Of a DNA stretch of 64,000 nt, positions 1-9,424 are shown one piece after another (the first letter of the stretch is position 1; every line of letters begins with the position of its first letter). The position numbers and the translations under genes were made by a program. The notes under the pieces were generated by a model. The model was not told the origin of the DNA. It saw only the letters and a list, made by a program, of their open reading frames with translations, and searched no databases. Origin of the DNA: Sipunculus nudus (lineage: Eukaryota; Annelida; Sipuncula; Golfingiida; Sipunculidae); NCBI GenBank assembly GCA_026874595.1, contig CM049316.1, forward strand, positions 69,156,676 to 69,220,675, written 5' to 3'.

Positions 1-2
1 GG

Positions 3-746
3 AATATAATGTTGCAGCTCGGTTTCCTTGATCGTACGATGTTTGAAAACATCATGCAAGAAAAACGTGCCAAAGTACGCGGCGTCATGCTGCTTAGTCA
101 TCTGGCAGGGCGGTTCCCTTTAGAAAAAATGGACGAGGCCATGAAGCTATTTTGCAAAACCGGTGAATCGCAGGTGTATTATTTTTTTTGGAACGTGGTC
201 ATGCGACACGCCATACAGAGCCTGCCGCGGGCCCCGACTGCGGATCATAAGATGAATAAAACAGTACAAGATCCTGCTTACAGTAAAAAACTGTCTCGGC
301 TGGAGGCATTCTTTCATTCCCGACGGTACACATGTCCAAGAGCATCCACAGGCGGCGAGAAAGACCTTGGTGTCCTCATGGCTGTATATATACGTCCCCT
401 GTTTATCCGGGATGACATCCTGTGCATGGACGAGTCCTGTGTCGTTACGCGTTTGTGCGTAGACTTGCATATAATGAACCAGTTTCAAAGGGATAAACTG
501 TTTCTCATCACCGGATTAGCGTTTAAAAGGCGCTTGACTTTTTTGACTTACCTTGAAAAACTTCCGCTGTGGTACTGGAACAAACTGGCGGTTATCTTTC
601 GCGAGGCAGGATACGGACAGATAGGTGGAACAATCGAACGTGGTCTCAGTTTGTCAGGCGTGCAGGTCTTGTTTCCCGATTACATCACATTCCTGCAGAG
701 TAACCGGAAAAAAATAACCCGTACGTTGTTATCTGAACAATCGTGA
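3..746 (+). CDS. tandem CARD-like domain protein, probably 5'-partial
   Basis: The first ATG is at position 9, but the frame is open to the window edge, so the N-terminus may be missing. From that ATG there are 245 residues. Residues 1-65 look like a death-fold CARD lacking helix 1: a leucine/isoleucine helix pattern, an LLSHL core and a Thr-Gly-Glu turn. Residues about 131-212 repeat the pattern more completely (LFIRDDI, a hydrophobic helix, FLTYLEKLP, and a closing helix with GYGQIGG). CARDs mediate homotypic assembly in apoptosis and innate signalling; a short intronless viral one would be expected to decoy host adaptors, which is inference. An AATAAA follows at 764. The fold is assigned by pattern only; structure prediction would decide. 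Confidence 0.55.
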   Translation, partial: NIMLQLGFLDRTMFENIMQEKRAKVRGVMLLSHLAGRFPLEKMDEAMKLFCKTGESQVYYFFWNVVMRHAIQSLPRAPTADHKMNKTVQDPAYSKKLSRLEAFFHSRRYTCPRASTGGEKDLGVLMAVYIRPLFIRDDILCMDESCVVTRLCVDLHIMNQFQRDKLFLITGLAFKRRLTFLTYLEKLPLWYWNKLAVIFREAGYGQIGGTIERGLSLSGVQVLFPDYITFLQSNRKKITRTLLSEQS

Positions 747-900
747 CCTTATATGCACATGTGAATAAACCTCTGCTTGGAATGTGGGAAATGTTCATAT
801 AAACATTCGTAATTGGTTGTTATGATACGTTTCTGCTTGGTGGCGATAACAGAACATTCATGACCATATATGCACATGTGATTAAACCACTGCTTGGTAT
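744..900. repeat. direct repeat with a TATATGCACATGTG core
   Basis: Two copies (about 745-780 and 859-895) share GACC, then A/T, then a TATATGCACATGTG-like stretch, an AAA run and CTGCTTGG. A third CTGCTTGG lies between them at about 832. The first copy contains the AATAAA of the preceding gene, so the unit may be a duplicated 3' end. Confidence 0.6.
764..769 (+). terminator. polyadenylation signal AATAAA
   Basis: AATAAA lies 18 bases past the stop codon of the CARD-like ORF, a close spacing usual for compact DNA virus genes. Confidence 0.5.
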
Positions 901-1249
901 GTAATAACCTGAAATAAACGTTTATGGTACATGTTACATATGTGTCATTCTCGTCTACACGTATACGTGTTAATGAATGTGTGAGACGGTTGTCCTCGTG
1001 TCACAAAATATGGATTCTGCCACTACCACCACCTCCCCCTCCCTCCCCCCCTTTTGCCCCCTTCCGTTATAACAATCTTGCATTCACCGACTGGTCGCCC
1101 GCCTCATATCACACAAACTTTCTCACTGCAATGATGATGATAAATACGATGAAGCGACGTGACGATGTGAACGTGTATCTATTTGTACTGATGATAGATA
1201 CTTGTGTATGGGGCTGTGTGACGGACTCCTGTACATGGACGAAGGAACC

Positions 1250-1756
1250 ATGGATGCATGTGTCACAAAAGGTCCAGGTCAAAGTAGCAACGATGTATAC
1301 TGTGATAAATGCAAGTGCTTGCTTCACGTGACATGCGATTGTGACAGTGATTGTAAAGGCGTGGATGGCCACTGCTGTGACTGTTCATTGGAAACAACAT
1401 ATGACATGAGTGAACGTTTTGAAGACGCTTTCTCGTGTGAACGTTCTGTTCAGCTATATGACGAACTGGACAAACAGGATGCAATAGCTCCCCTTATGGA
1501 GAAGTACCTGCCTGTAAATTGCGGCAACGATGTGGAGACATTTCATGATTTCGCAGATTTCGTGTCAAATGCGCCAATGGCGCGATGGCATTTGATGGAG
1601 TCGCTGATGGCGGAATTGCAGATAATATTGCCAGATGTGGATTTTACACCGTGGTCAAAGGTCAAACATCGGGTCACATGTTTGTTCACAGACTGGAGGT
1701 CAGAGTTGGACATTGAGCGCCCCTTTTACAAGGGAGGGGTGTATCCGTTGTTATAA
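1250..1756 (+). CDS. Cys-rich zinc-binding protein with possible death-effector-like C-terminal half
   Basis: I prefer the ATG at 1250 because it has a strong Kozak context (GAACCATGG); the frame is open further upstream. It gives 168 residues. Residues 18-45 hold a dense Cys/His cluster (CxxC, then HxxC, several single Cys and an HCCDC), like a PHD or RING-related zinc site without matching a named family. Residues about 62-110 form a helical stretch with an LYDELDKQDAIAP-type motif that resembles a death-effector domain; this is weak. An AATAAA at 1851 could end the transcript. I do not recognise a family. Confidence 0.5.
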   Translation: MDACVTKGPGQSSNDVYCDKCKCLLHVTCDCDSDCKGVDGHCCDCSLETTYDMSERFEDAFSCERSVQLYDELDKQDAIAPLMEKYLPVNCGNDVETFHDFADFVSNAPMARWHLMESLMAELQIILPDVDFTPWSKVKHRVTCLFTDWRSELDIERPFYKGGVYPLL

Positions 1757-1850
1757 ACGGCACCTGGTTTGCGGGAGAAAGATGAATATGTCGATCCGTT
1801 TTTTTTTTTTTTGGCTTGGGGAATACACAGCTTACATCAGGCAAAGTTCA

Positions 1851-1856
1851 AATAAA
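1851..1856 (+). terminator. polyadenylation signal AATAAA
   Basis: AATAAA 95 bases after the Cys-rich ORF, in a gap that otherwise holds poly-T and poly-C tracts. Confidence 0.4.
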
Positions 1857-2111
1857 CGGACATGAATGTGCAGGTGTGTTTGTTGTTTATGATTATGATT
1901 GTTACATAACAACTCCTTCTCTCGGCGTCTTCCGTTTCACACTTGCCCCCCCCCCCCTTTCCCCTCTCCCCCCGTCTTCCCAAATCCGGAACATTGTCGC
2001 TGTAAGAAATGTGCGCAGTTGATTGTTATTTTAACATAAACATTTATAACCTTCTGGTTTCGTCAGCCAACCGTATGTACATGTTACGTCATGTGTGAGC
2101 ACATTGATGTG

Positions 2112-2183
2112 GGTGTTGTGGCTCAATGGATAGAGCACTGGTTTCCGAAGCCAGGGGTTGTGGGTTCGAATCCCGCCAGCACC
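2112..2183 (+). tRNA. tRNA-Arg (anticodon CCG)
   Basis: A complete cloverleaf of 72 bases. The acceptor arms GGTGTTG and CAGCACC pair in all seven positions with one G-U. The D stem is GCTC/GAGC. The five-pair anticodon stem encloses loop TTCCGAA, giving anticodon CCG at 2145-2147 after the usual T33. The T arm has the TTCGAAT loop and a five-pair stem. The A and B boxes are intact, so pol III expression is plausible. There is no encoded CCA. It lies in non-coding DNA of the virus-like segment. Confidence 0.9.
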
Positions 2184-3066
2184 TTCATGATACATTTTTC
2201 TCCATCTGTTTGTCATCTATACAATTTTCTTTGTGTAAGTTTTGTCTATCACGTCAGTTGTTCGTGTTCATAACAGACAATCCACTCGGCATTACTTATT
2301 TGTTGCGTTATATCTACTTGGCGTGTCGTGTCTGTTTATATAGCACAGTCACCGCCAGATGGCAGTATATGCACCCTTGCCGATGTTTTTATTTTTTGTT
2401 TTAAAACCATATGTTGGATGTATGTCTTTCACGTATGTTGGATGTCTGTCTTTAGCGTATGTTGGATGTCTGTCTTCCTGGTGTTACAATTTTTTTTTTT
2501 CAAAGGGATAGTGTCGTTCAATGTCTGATATTAAGGCCGGGTACGTTTTCATATTTCCTGAGGCTATGTGGACTATAACAACGTACACTGTACACCAGCT
2601 TACAAAACCACACATTTACATATAAGCACACACGTATATATCTGCACAAAGGATTGGTAATCTTCTAATATTTCTTCAGGTGATGAGGGCGATCGTAAAA
2701 CATACCCCAACACACCGCAAGCAAAGCACATTTTACACATAAACGCACACACACATCTGCATACACACGGAAACATGAAATGAATAATGAGACATGTTGT
2801 CAGGTATACATAAATATATTCCGTTCACTTAAACAATTTACATTTATACAGGTTTACATATATCAGATATATTTCATATCATCGATAAACATACATGGCA
2901 AGCGTGCAAATGTCATAAAGGTCATGTGTAGTCACAGCGAATTGTCCCACAATATACAGAAGCGTGACAGACGACAGCGAATTGTTCCACAATATATATA
3001 TATAATAAATATATATATATGTACCTTTTCGATAAAATGTTGTTTGTACAACGTGCGTGGAAATGG
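2184..3066. other. AT-rich region without a convincing gene
   Basis: Nearly 900 bases of low-complexity DNA with three tandem ATGTTGGATGT(A/C)TGTCTT units (about 2412-2475), a CTCF-like motif near 2350 and TA-rich stretches near 2995-3020. The open frames here have AT-driven composition and no recognisable domains. Confidence 0.5.
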
Positions 3067-3390
3067 TCACGGGTACAGGTTTATAAGAAAACCTAACAAC
3101 TCTGCAGGCTTCCAGCGCAGCTTTGGATGAATTTTCCGTTGCATATCAGATGTGAACATGAACTGTCGCTCGGATGTATGATTGTGTTTTTTTGTACCGG
3201 GTGCCCGTACACGCTCCAGACTCACTCTCAGGCATTTGTCAATCCGGCAAGGTGACTGTATACGCTCCAGTCTCACTTTAAGGCATTTATCAATTCGGCC
3301 GTCTAACCGAATGCATACTTTCAGCCCCTCTCTTCGCGTTGACATGTAGCATCTGCATATCGCTTTTGGGTTCATCTGGAACATAAGCAA
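3067..3390 (-). CDS. hypothetical protein with an internal duplication, low support
   Basis: The part of a longer minus-strand frame that looks most protein-like. It holds a repeated block of about 18 residues beginning RIDKCL, caused by an imperfect 60-base direct repeat at about 3215-3300. Upstream the frame crosses a poly-C tract and becomes implausible, so the real start, if any, lies near 3378. No family is recognised. It could also be an untranslated duplicated segment. Confidence 0.25.
   Translation of the reverse strand: MLMFQMNPKAICRCYMSTRREGLKVCIRLDGRIDKCLKVRLERIQSPCRIDKCLRVSLERVRAPGTKKHNHTSERQFMFTSDMQRKIHPKLRWKPAELLGFLINLYP
3212..3305. repeat. imperfect direct repeat around ACGCTCCAG and AGGCATTT
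   Basis: Two copies starting about 3213 and 3254 each contain ACGCTCCAG, TCTCACT or CTCACTC, GGCATTT and a TCAAT(C/T)CGGC end. Changes between them are scattered substitutions. Confidence 0.7.
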
Positions 3391-3569
3391 ATGATAATGT
3401 AAAAGTACACTTGTATAAGAAGAAGAACAAAACCTGTGAGGGGGGGGGGGGGGGGGGCAGCAAATCATGCAAACATGTGAAACATTGCCAGATGCTCGGA
3501 TGGAATGTCCCATTTGACCCTGAAATAAATAAACACATATGTATAACGACACAACACTATCATATTACA

Positions 3570-3625
3570 ACATATATATATTGTTTATATATATATATTT
3601 ATATATATTCATATATATATATCAA
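3570..3625. repeat. TA-rich microsatellite
   Basis: Interrupted (TA)n run at the 3' side of the RING gene; it marks the end of credible coding sequence. Confidence 0.7.
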
Positions 3626-5634
3626 TATACAACAAGTATATTAACACCAACACACATACAGACAGATGGACGGTCAAACATATTTACAAAACGACACGCC
3701 ACCCACCAGATGTATATCTTCACCACATCAGTGCGTTTGTTGGGTACCCTGCATGTCGGACAATGGACCTCCTCGCGGGACGTGGAACGGGACGTGGAAC
3801 GGAACATGTTGTCGCGCAAGCGATTTATCAACGCTTGAAAGCCGTTTCTATTTTCATTGTAGGAGAACACCGCCATTATACATCTGTGACAAAACATGTG
3901 TCCGCATTTTTTTAGGAAACAGTCCACGGTGTTCTCCAAACAAATTGGACACCGGAAGCGACTTAGCCTTTCCTGGGCATCCCTTTCATTACTTTGAAGC
4001 TGGGCAATCATGGTCTGAGCGTGTGCGAGCTGCTCCTCCACACTGGAAACGACAACGCCTGGATCTGAAACGTTTGCCGAACCTCTGCAAGTAGAAACTG
4101 TCGCCGAACGGATTGGTGTGTCAGGTGCTGCCGAAACTGTTTCCGCATTGCCACCCGTATATGGAGGAAACATCGCTGCTTCGGTGGCGCCCGTCCTGAC
4201 GTGTCGAAGCTTTAACCTTTTGGGTGCAGGCAAAATGTTATCAGATCGGGTCTGACCTCCCTGGGTTGATGTATCATGTTCCGATGAAGGCGCAGGGTCC
4301 ACGGGAGGTCGACGTTCAGAAGTCAATGGATCAGAGGCGTCTGTGTCGTCAGCGACATTTTGGGGCGGGTTGGTTGCTGTTATGGAATTCATCAACTGCA
4401 ATAATTCCCGACCTGCATCAAACGGGCTCTCAGTACGCGATTGTGACGAGGTCGAAGACGGGGCGGGTGATGACGGCCTTGTGGTATATCGCCTTTTTCT
4501 CCTGGGAAAGCGGCCATTCCAATTCATGTCAGGATGCAACACTACGTTGCATTTATGTGAACCGGTGATCCCTGAAACACGACCTGGTTGATTAAAGTCC
4601 ATCTCTGCCGGCAGGAAATCCCGGAGACACCTATCGGCATCTGTCTGCCTCGCCACCTGGACGCAAAACCTCAGGAGTAACAGGCGTTTAAATGCTTTCC
4701 TCCGTGTTGTCTCCCCAGGGCGATAGATATGACCGAGCACGCGTCGGACGTCCTGTTTCTTATAGATGTCTTCGACTTCAGTTTTGCTCAAGGAGGCGTC
4801 TATCATACCGTGTTTTTTTAGTAATTTCATTAAAAGCCTAGTTAAACGTATACTTCCGACCAGGTCAGCCACCAAGCTGTCCCATTGTGTGGCATCAAAC
4901 AGGGTGTATGCGATCCTGAACTCCGGCTCATACCAAACGTCTTTCTCGATATACGCTAAAACAGCCTCACGTACGCGTTGGTATTCACGTTCTATTGAAA
5001 CCTCCCGCGCATCCAAACCTTCCTCACCCTCGTCCGCTTGGTCTGCATTTTCCGCCCCTCCTTCTTGCTGCGTATGCGGCTCAGGACGTGTTACGTCATT
5101 GTATCCGTCTCCCGGCATGAATTGTTCTTCTTCACACTGTGTAAACCGCATGATGTGTTCATCGTCATCAGACACCAACACGATCGGGTAGTAACGGTGC
5201 GGGACCACATTGTTGAAACAGTCTTGTAATATGCCGATTTCAAATACCTCGCTTAACAGGGCACATGCGTCGGACATGCCTCTTTGGAAGAGCCTGTGGT
5301 ATAGCTCCAATATGTTTACATTGAACAAAGAACAGTTCACGTATAAAGCAGTGGTAATGGAGCGCGCTTCCGATTTTCCACTTTCCCTATACGACTGCAC
5401 GTACTTGAGGTCATCCCTGTGTGGCAGCAGCGTAGGCAGATCTATCAGATTGACGTCTGTGGCTAAAGCGAGGAGATCAACACGGAGGCTCAGAGCATCT
5501 TCAACCTCCATGTAGTTCAGAAACAAGCCTCTGATGCTTAACGCTTCCGACTCGTTCCGCTGGCGTTCGGTGCCGATGTATATAACGTCCTCCTCTTCTA
5601 TGGACGAACTGTCGGAATGTTCAGTCTGTTCCAT
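3622..5634 (-). CDS. RING-finger E3 ubiquitin ligase-like protein, 670 aa
   Basis: One uninterrupted minus-strand frame starting at the ATG at 5634. The N-terminus is acidic and Ser-rich (residues 5-20), followed by long helical stretches and a low-complexity Ser/Pro/Thr region (about 380-470). Residues about 559-625 form a C3HC4-type RING: CPIC, CGHMFCHRC and CPTC, with an unusually long insertion of about 39 residues before the last pair. RING proteins pass ubiquitin from an E2 to a target; large DNA viruses often use them against host defence or chromatin. A coiled stretch with repeated Gln/Leu precedes the RING and may dimerise it. The final 45 residues are hydrophobic and may be run-on past an unseen 3' splice. 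The large intronless exon supports a viral origin. Confidence 0.85.
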   Translation of the reverse strand: MEQTEHSDSSSIEEEDVIYIGTERQRNESEALSIRGLFLNYMEVEDALSLRVDLLALATDVNLIDLPTLLPHRDDLKYVQSYRESGKSEARSITTALYVNCSLFNVNILELYHRLFQRGMSDACALLSEVFEIGILQDCFNNVVPHRYYPIVLVSDDDEHIMRFTQCEEEQFMPGDGYNDVTRPEPHTQQEGGAENADQADEGEEGLDAREVSIEREYQRVREAVLAYIEKDVWYEPEFRIAYTLFDATQWDSLVADLVGSIRLTRLLMKLLKKHGMIDASLSKTEVEDIYKKQDVRRVLGHIYRPGETTRRKAFKRLLLLRFCVQVARQTDADRCLRDFLPAEMDFNQPGRVSGITGSHKCNVVLHPDMNWNGRFPRRKRRYTTRPSSPAPSSTSSQSRTESPFDAGRELLQLMNSITATNPPQNVADDTDASDPLTSERRPPVDPAPSSEHDTSTQGGQTRSDNILPAPKRLKLRHVRTGATEAAMFPPYTGGNAETVSAAPDTPIRSATVSTCRGSANVSDPGVVVSSVEEQLAHAQTMIAQLQSNERDAQERLSRFRCPICLENTVDCFLKKCGHMFCHRCIMAVFSYNENRNGFQALINRLRDNMFRSTSRSTSREEVHCPTCRVPNKRTDVVKIYIWWVACRFVNMFDRPSVCMCVGVNILVVY

Positions 5635-6006
5635 CGCTCTGAAATGATAAGGAAATACACATGAGACGTGTTATGGCAAAAGAAGAGGGGGGGGGGGGTG
5701 TACATGGTATGTATGTGTGATGTTGCCTGTGATGACATAGCATCATACGTAAACAGAAGAGAACAGATGACAAGTCAATACAAACTAAGATAAAACATAA
5801 GTACTGTTTCTTTACAACAGAAACACACCGACAGCGCTGTACGTATCTTAGAAGATATATTTTGTACACAAACATGACTACATATCCTGATTAAAAACGT
5901 ACATGCACTGCAAAAAAAAAACAGCATACCTGAACATTCGGCGATGGTTTCAGCCGGTGAGGGCGGCGGGGACCATCACTCCGACACTCGTTCTGGGTTC
6001 TTTTTG

Positions 6007-6072
6007 AGAGATGACAAGAAAGCCGGAGCATCTGCCCGCCCGCCCACCGGCTCCAGCTTTCTTGTCATCTTT
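6007..6072. ncRNA. long hairpin M1, precursor-microRNA-like
   Basis: Arms 6007-6029 and 6050-6072 pair over 23 positions with one C-A mismatch and one G-U. The loop (6030-6049) is GC-rich with repeated GCCC. Stem and loop sizes suit a miRNA precursor, but expression is unknown and either strand could be transcribed. It lies in the 885-base gap between the RING gene start and the retropepsin-like copies. See hairpin M2. Confidence 0.5.
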
Positions 6073-6109
6073 TAGACGTCTTGGATAATTGCTGCTTGCT
6101 TGGTGATCT

Positions 6110-6184
6110 GTGGTGATGGTGAAGAAACCCAAGGGCGTCTGCCAGCCCGCCGCCGGCCCTTTGGATTCCTTCAGCATCAACCAC
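6110..6184. ncRNA. long hairpin M2, precursor-microRNA-like, loop shared with M1
   Basis: Arms 6110-6136 and 6156-6184 pair with about four mismatches and two single-base bulges, typical of animal miRNA precursors. The 19-base loop (6137-6155) nearly equals the loop of M1 (TCTGCC, then GCCCGCC, then CCG), whereas the stems are unrelated in sequence. A protein frame crosses this on the minus strand but looks like a by-product of the GC-rich hairpins. Confidence 0.5.
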
Positions 6185-6419
6185 ATGTTAAAAGGATTGT
6201 CCATTTACACACACGTAAACAAAATAACATACCCTGTATCAAATATACAATGACCTTTATTCTGATAACATAACAGATACACAGATCTGGTGTATACAAT
6301 ATATACAGAAAAAGCTATAAAATATGACATATACAAAACATTTGAAATATTGAACGTTTCATTGTACAGGAGATGAAACGTTTACCAATTTTAAATACGT
6401 TTTTGGTATTATCAACCCC

Positions 6420-7180
6420 AATTTTCAATTACAGTTTTCCATGTTTTTACAAAGTTTATTTACATTTCCAACCCAATTTCAATTAAAGTTTACCACAGTT
6501 CATAATTTTTTTTTACACTTTAACCCAAATTTTCAATCACCCCCCATAATTCCGGGCAACGTTTTGTGAATTTACATTTTTGGTGCAATGTAGGTCTTTT
6601 CACATGCGGGGTGAAGATAAATTTACCAATAAAATCCCTCCCCAGTACACCCGACGCACTGGGGAATTTCCAGTCATATACAATATTCATATCCACGTTA
6701 TTATAGAAACATTTCCCCAGTGCGTCCTCGAAGAGCACTTGTATGTGTCTTTTTTTTTATACGGATACACTGTAATATATACATGTTACACCTGTACAAT
6801 ATTTATATAGAAATGATATATACAACCAATTTGAAATGTTCAATTAAGTTTACAAAGTTTTTACAAAGTCTATTTACATATCCAACCCAATGTTCAATTA
6901 CAGTTTATCATATTTTACAAGTTTGTTTTTTACACTTCACCCCCAATTTTCAATCACCCCCCACACATGCTGGCAACGCTCTGTGAATTTACGTTTTTGG
7001 TGTAATGTAGGTTTTTTCACATGCGGGGTGAAAATAAATTTACCAATGAAATCCCTCCCCAGTACACCCGACGCACTGGGGAATTTCCAGTCATATACAA
7101 TATTCATATCCACCTTATTATAGAAACATTGCCCCAGTGCGTCCTCGAAGAGCACTTGTACGTGTCTTTTTTTATATGGG
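6420..7180. repeat. tandem segmental duplication of retropepsin-like 3' half plus flank
   Basis: Positions about 6420-6750 and 6850-7175 align almost end to end, including non-coding marks such as ACAAAGT(T/C)TATTTAC and TTTTCAATCACCCCCCA. The copies differ by scattered substitutions and small indels. Confidence 0.75.
6520..6738 (-). pseudogene. partial copy of the retropepsin-like gene (C-terminal half)
   Basis: A 72-residue frame nearly matching the last half of the gene at 6937-7410, including the LGRDFIGK motif. The N-terminal half with the DTE site is absent, replaced by AT-rich DNA after about 6745. The flanking non-coding sequence is duplicated too, so this is a segmental tandem duplication of roughly 330 bases. 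It lacks a catalytic loop and is likely non-functional, though it could make a truncated product. Confidence 0.7.
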
Positions 7181-7410
7181 TGTACTGCGGCCCCTCTGTG
7201 GGCACCCCCACAAGCTCTGCACGGCTCTCGCACTAATAGTGGTTTGTGCAGAATGTCGTCCCACATCGGGGTGTACCACAAGTTCATTGGTAAAACCATC
7301 TTCATATCCACCATTGATACTGGACTCTCGGTGTCCAGTATGAATCCTTTGCATCCTATCCCATCCACAGTAACGTTGTAGTATGTCATCGTTCTACAAA
7401 CGAAACACAA
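6937..7410 (-). CDS. retropepsin-like aspartic protease fold with DTE in place of DTG
   Basis: 157 residues from the ATG at 7410; an internal ATG at 7389 starts closer to the fold and may be used. Residues 10-36 show the retropepsin first strand and active loop (VTVDGIG, then FILDTES), and residues 115-122 show the second signature, GVLGRDFI. Retropepsins need Asp-Thr/Ser-Gly for dimeric catalysis; here Gly is Glu, so activity is doubtful and a binding or regulatory role is possible. Between them is a Cys pair (CRACGG). No reverse transcriptase or integrase is nearby, so it is not part of an intact retroelement. Assignment rests on the two motifs and their spacing. Confidence 0.5.
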   Translation of the reverse strand: MCFVCRTMTYYNVTVDGIGCKGFILDTESPVSMVDMKMVLPMNLWYTPMWDDILHKPLLVREPCRACGGAHRGAAVHPYKKRHVQVLFEDALGQCFYNKVDMNIVYDWKFPSASGVLGRDFIGKFIFTPHVKKPTLHQKRKFTERCQHVWGVIENWG

Positions 7411-8067
7411 ACTCTCATAAACAGATCATACAAATTCTCTCTCTCTCTCTCTATGTCTCATTTAAATAGGATAGAGAAGATATGCATGCCATGCATTAAT
7501 TTTTTACTGACGTTAATCCCTGTTTATCACACGTATATACCATAACTGGAGGTTACCACGAGCCAGTGGTAATTGGTTAATCACATAAACTGATTATGCA
7601 ACAATATCAGATACATATATCAGATACATAATATAATTATACAAGCTTTTCTTTCACATCAAAAAACATATCATTATTACGGCCCAGTACAGGGACGCAG
7701 ACTAAAAAACTACAATAATTAATTGTTGTCAGATGTGCGTTCCTTCGTCTGCCATTCCGTCTCGTTATCAGCCCATTTGTACCCGATCATTATATTCTGA
7801 TTGAAAACATAAAACAACCACAAACCGTACACAAAGGTAAAAATGTCAAATGTGCATACTTACATCAGCGGTGTCTGCGGGTCGATGTTTGTTGATGCAA
7901 TCTCTGCTCTAGAAAAAACAAAACAATGACATATCTTCAATCAATTGTCCATCGTCACCTTTCCAAATATGGTTATAACACATGTTCATACAGTTGCTGC
8001 TCGTACCACATATGGTTCTTCATTTTACAAAATATATACACGCGGCACCTCCTATTCCAGAAAATGT
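7411..8067. other. AT-rich intergenic DNA
   Basis: Contains a CT microsatellite (about 7437-7452) and a short direct repeat ATCAGATACATA (about 7608-7630). No supported gene. Confidence 0.5.
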
Positions 8068-8721
8068 TTATTGTAAAGGGTTAACGCGTAATCTGGCGCG
8101 CTTCATCCCCCTTTCACCGAAATATTCTTTCGGAGGCCGTCGACATGTCACCCTCCTTCGTGCACTCATACCACCATCTGTATATGCCTCATAAACACCA
8201 AACTGCCAAGGTACTGTTGCACAAACACAGTTCCCCTGTTTGACAAGTCTGTTCACGTCCTTTGATTTGTCGGGCAAGTCTACACGGCACCACAGCTGCT
8301 GTATGATCTCGTGAGGCCGGGTCGGTCCCCAATACCTGGACACGTAAAGGGCACCTCTGTGCACCCAGCAAATCATGTCGGGCCACTCGGATATTGTCTT
8401 ATATTGTTCGAGGTCGACGTCTCGGTGAAACGACGCGTGCAAACGCATATCTCTCGTTATGACCTTGCACTTTGTGCACCTCAGCACGGGAGGCTCCTTG
8501 CACATGTCGCGTATGAATTCATCGCCGGTGCACTTAGCGTTGCACTTCCTGCAAAATTGAGTCGTCGAAGCTGTTTCTATCAACTCGTCTAATATTATGT
8601 CCGGCACGGTCAACCAAAATATCTGCGGGTTGTACCGCTCGCATAAGTATTCCTTTGTCATTGTGTACAGTGGTTTAGGATTGTACACAGGGTTTATTTT
8701 TGTCTTTTCACTCAGCATCAT
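8068..8721 (-). CDS. hypothetical zinc-cluster protein, 217 aa
   Basis: The start is the ATG pair at 8721. Cys57, 60, 64, 74, 82 and 85 form a CxxC-x3-C...CxxC cluster, likely binding one or two zinc ions. A Trp/Tyr/Arg-rich globular part follows (about 100-175, with WVHRGALYVSRYWGP), and the C-terminus is strongly basic (RRRVTCRRPP, KRARLR), suggesting nuclear localisation or nucleic-acid binding. I recognise no family. It stands alone on the minus strand between AT-rich spacers. Confidence 0.65.
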   Translation of the reverse strand: MMLSEKTKINPVYNPKPLYTMTKEYLCERYNPQIFWLTVPDIILDELIETASTTQFCRKCNAKCTGDEFIRDMCKEPPVLRCTKCKVITRDMRLHASFHRDVDLEQYKTISEWPDMICWVHRGALYVSRYWGPTRPHEIIQQLWCRVDLPDKSKDVNRLVKQGNCVCATVPWQFGVYEAYTDGGMSARRRVTCRRPPKEYFGERGMKRARLRVNPLQ

Positions 8722-9420
8722 TTGTCTGAAACGAGCGCAAAATCCACCTTTACTGTCAGCGCAACGCTAACTGTCCAAGCGAAATACATCTCCCCTTGTA
8801 CTTGGAGAGAGTGTAAAATCATTTAAAAAAAAAAGGAGGGGGGGGGGGGCAGGACGCAACTAGACCGGAGATGCCTTGCACAAATGATGCATCTGATGCA
8901 GGTCCCACCTTATGATACATAAAAAACCGAAACGCAGTGTTTATCGTATCTGCTGTCTGTTCTGTTATGTACATGGTACGAAAGATTGACATGCACACAT
9001 ATTGCCATGGGACATGCAGTAACTCCTAGAAACATAATTTGCACCGACTGTTACTGTTACAAGTGTTGTATACCAGTCCCGTCACCGAGGCCGCCCCCCC
9101 CCCCCCTCATGACTGTAACATGTATTACAACAACAACTGAATACTGGTACATATACAATTACATAAACAATCTAAAGCAACATGGACAAAGCAACATGAA
9201 CATCAAACATATAATATTGTGCCTGTAGTACAGGAGCCATGAACGGGTGCTTCTATAAGAACATATGGTACATCCAATGCAGAATCACTGGTACCTAGCC
9301 AACATGCTAAACGTATTATCAATATCGAAAAAGACATAATATACATATATATATATCATGTTGAATATACATTCCGGAAACACACTGTGTATCTACCAGA
9401 TGCAGGTGATGGAGTCTGAT
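8722..9420. other. intergenic region with poly-G and poly-C tracts
   Basis: Holds a poly-G tract (about 8837-8848), a poly-C tract (about 9094-9106) and a TA run near 9340. A plus-strand frame at 8986 spans the poly-C and has no protein-like features. Confidence 0.4.
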
Positions 9421-9424
9421 AGAA

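Noticed and set aside
924-1331. 135-residue plus-strand frame with a poly-Pro run
   Set aside because: The Pro run is a poly-C tract and the end overlaps the better-supported Cys-rich gene in another frame.
5950-6204. 84-residue minus-strand frame
   Set aside because: Runs through the two GC-rich hairpins; composition, not protein pattern, keeps it open.
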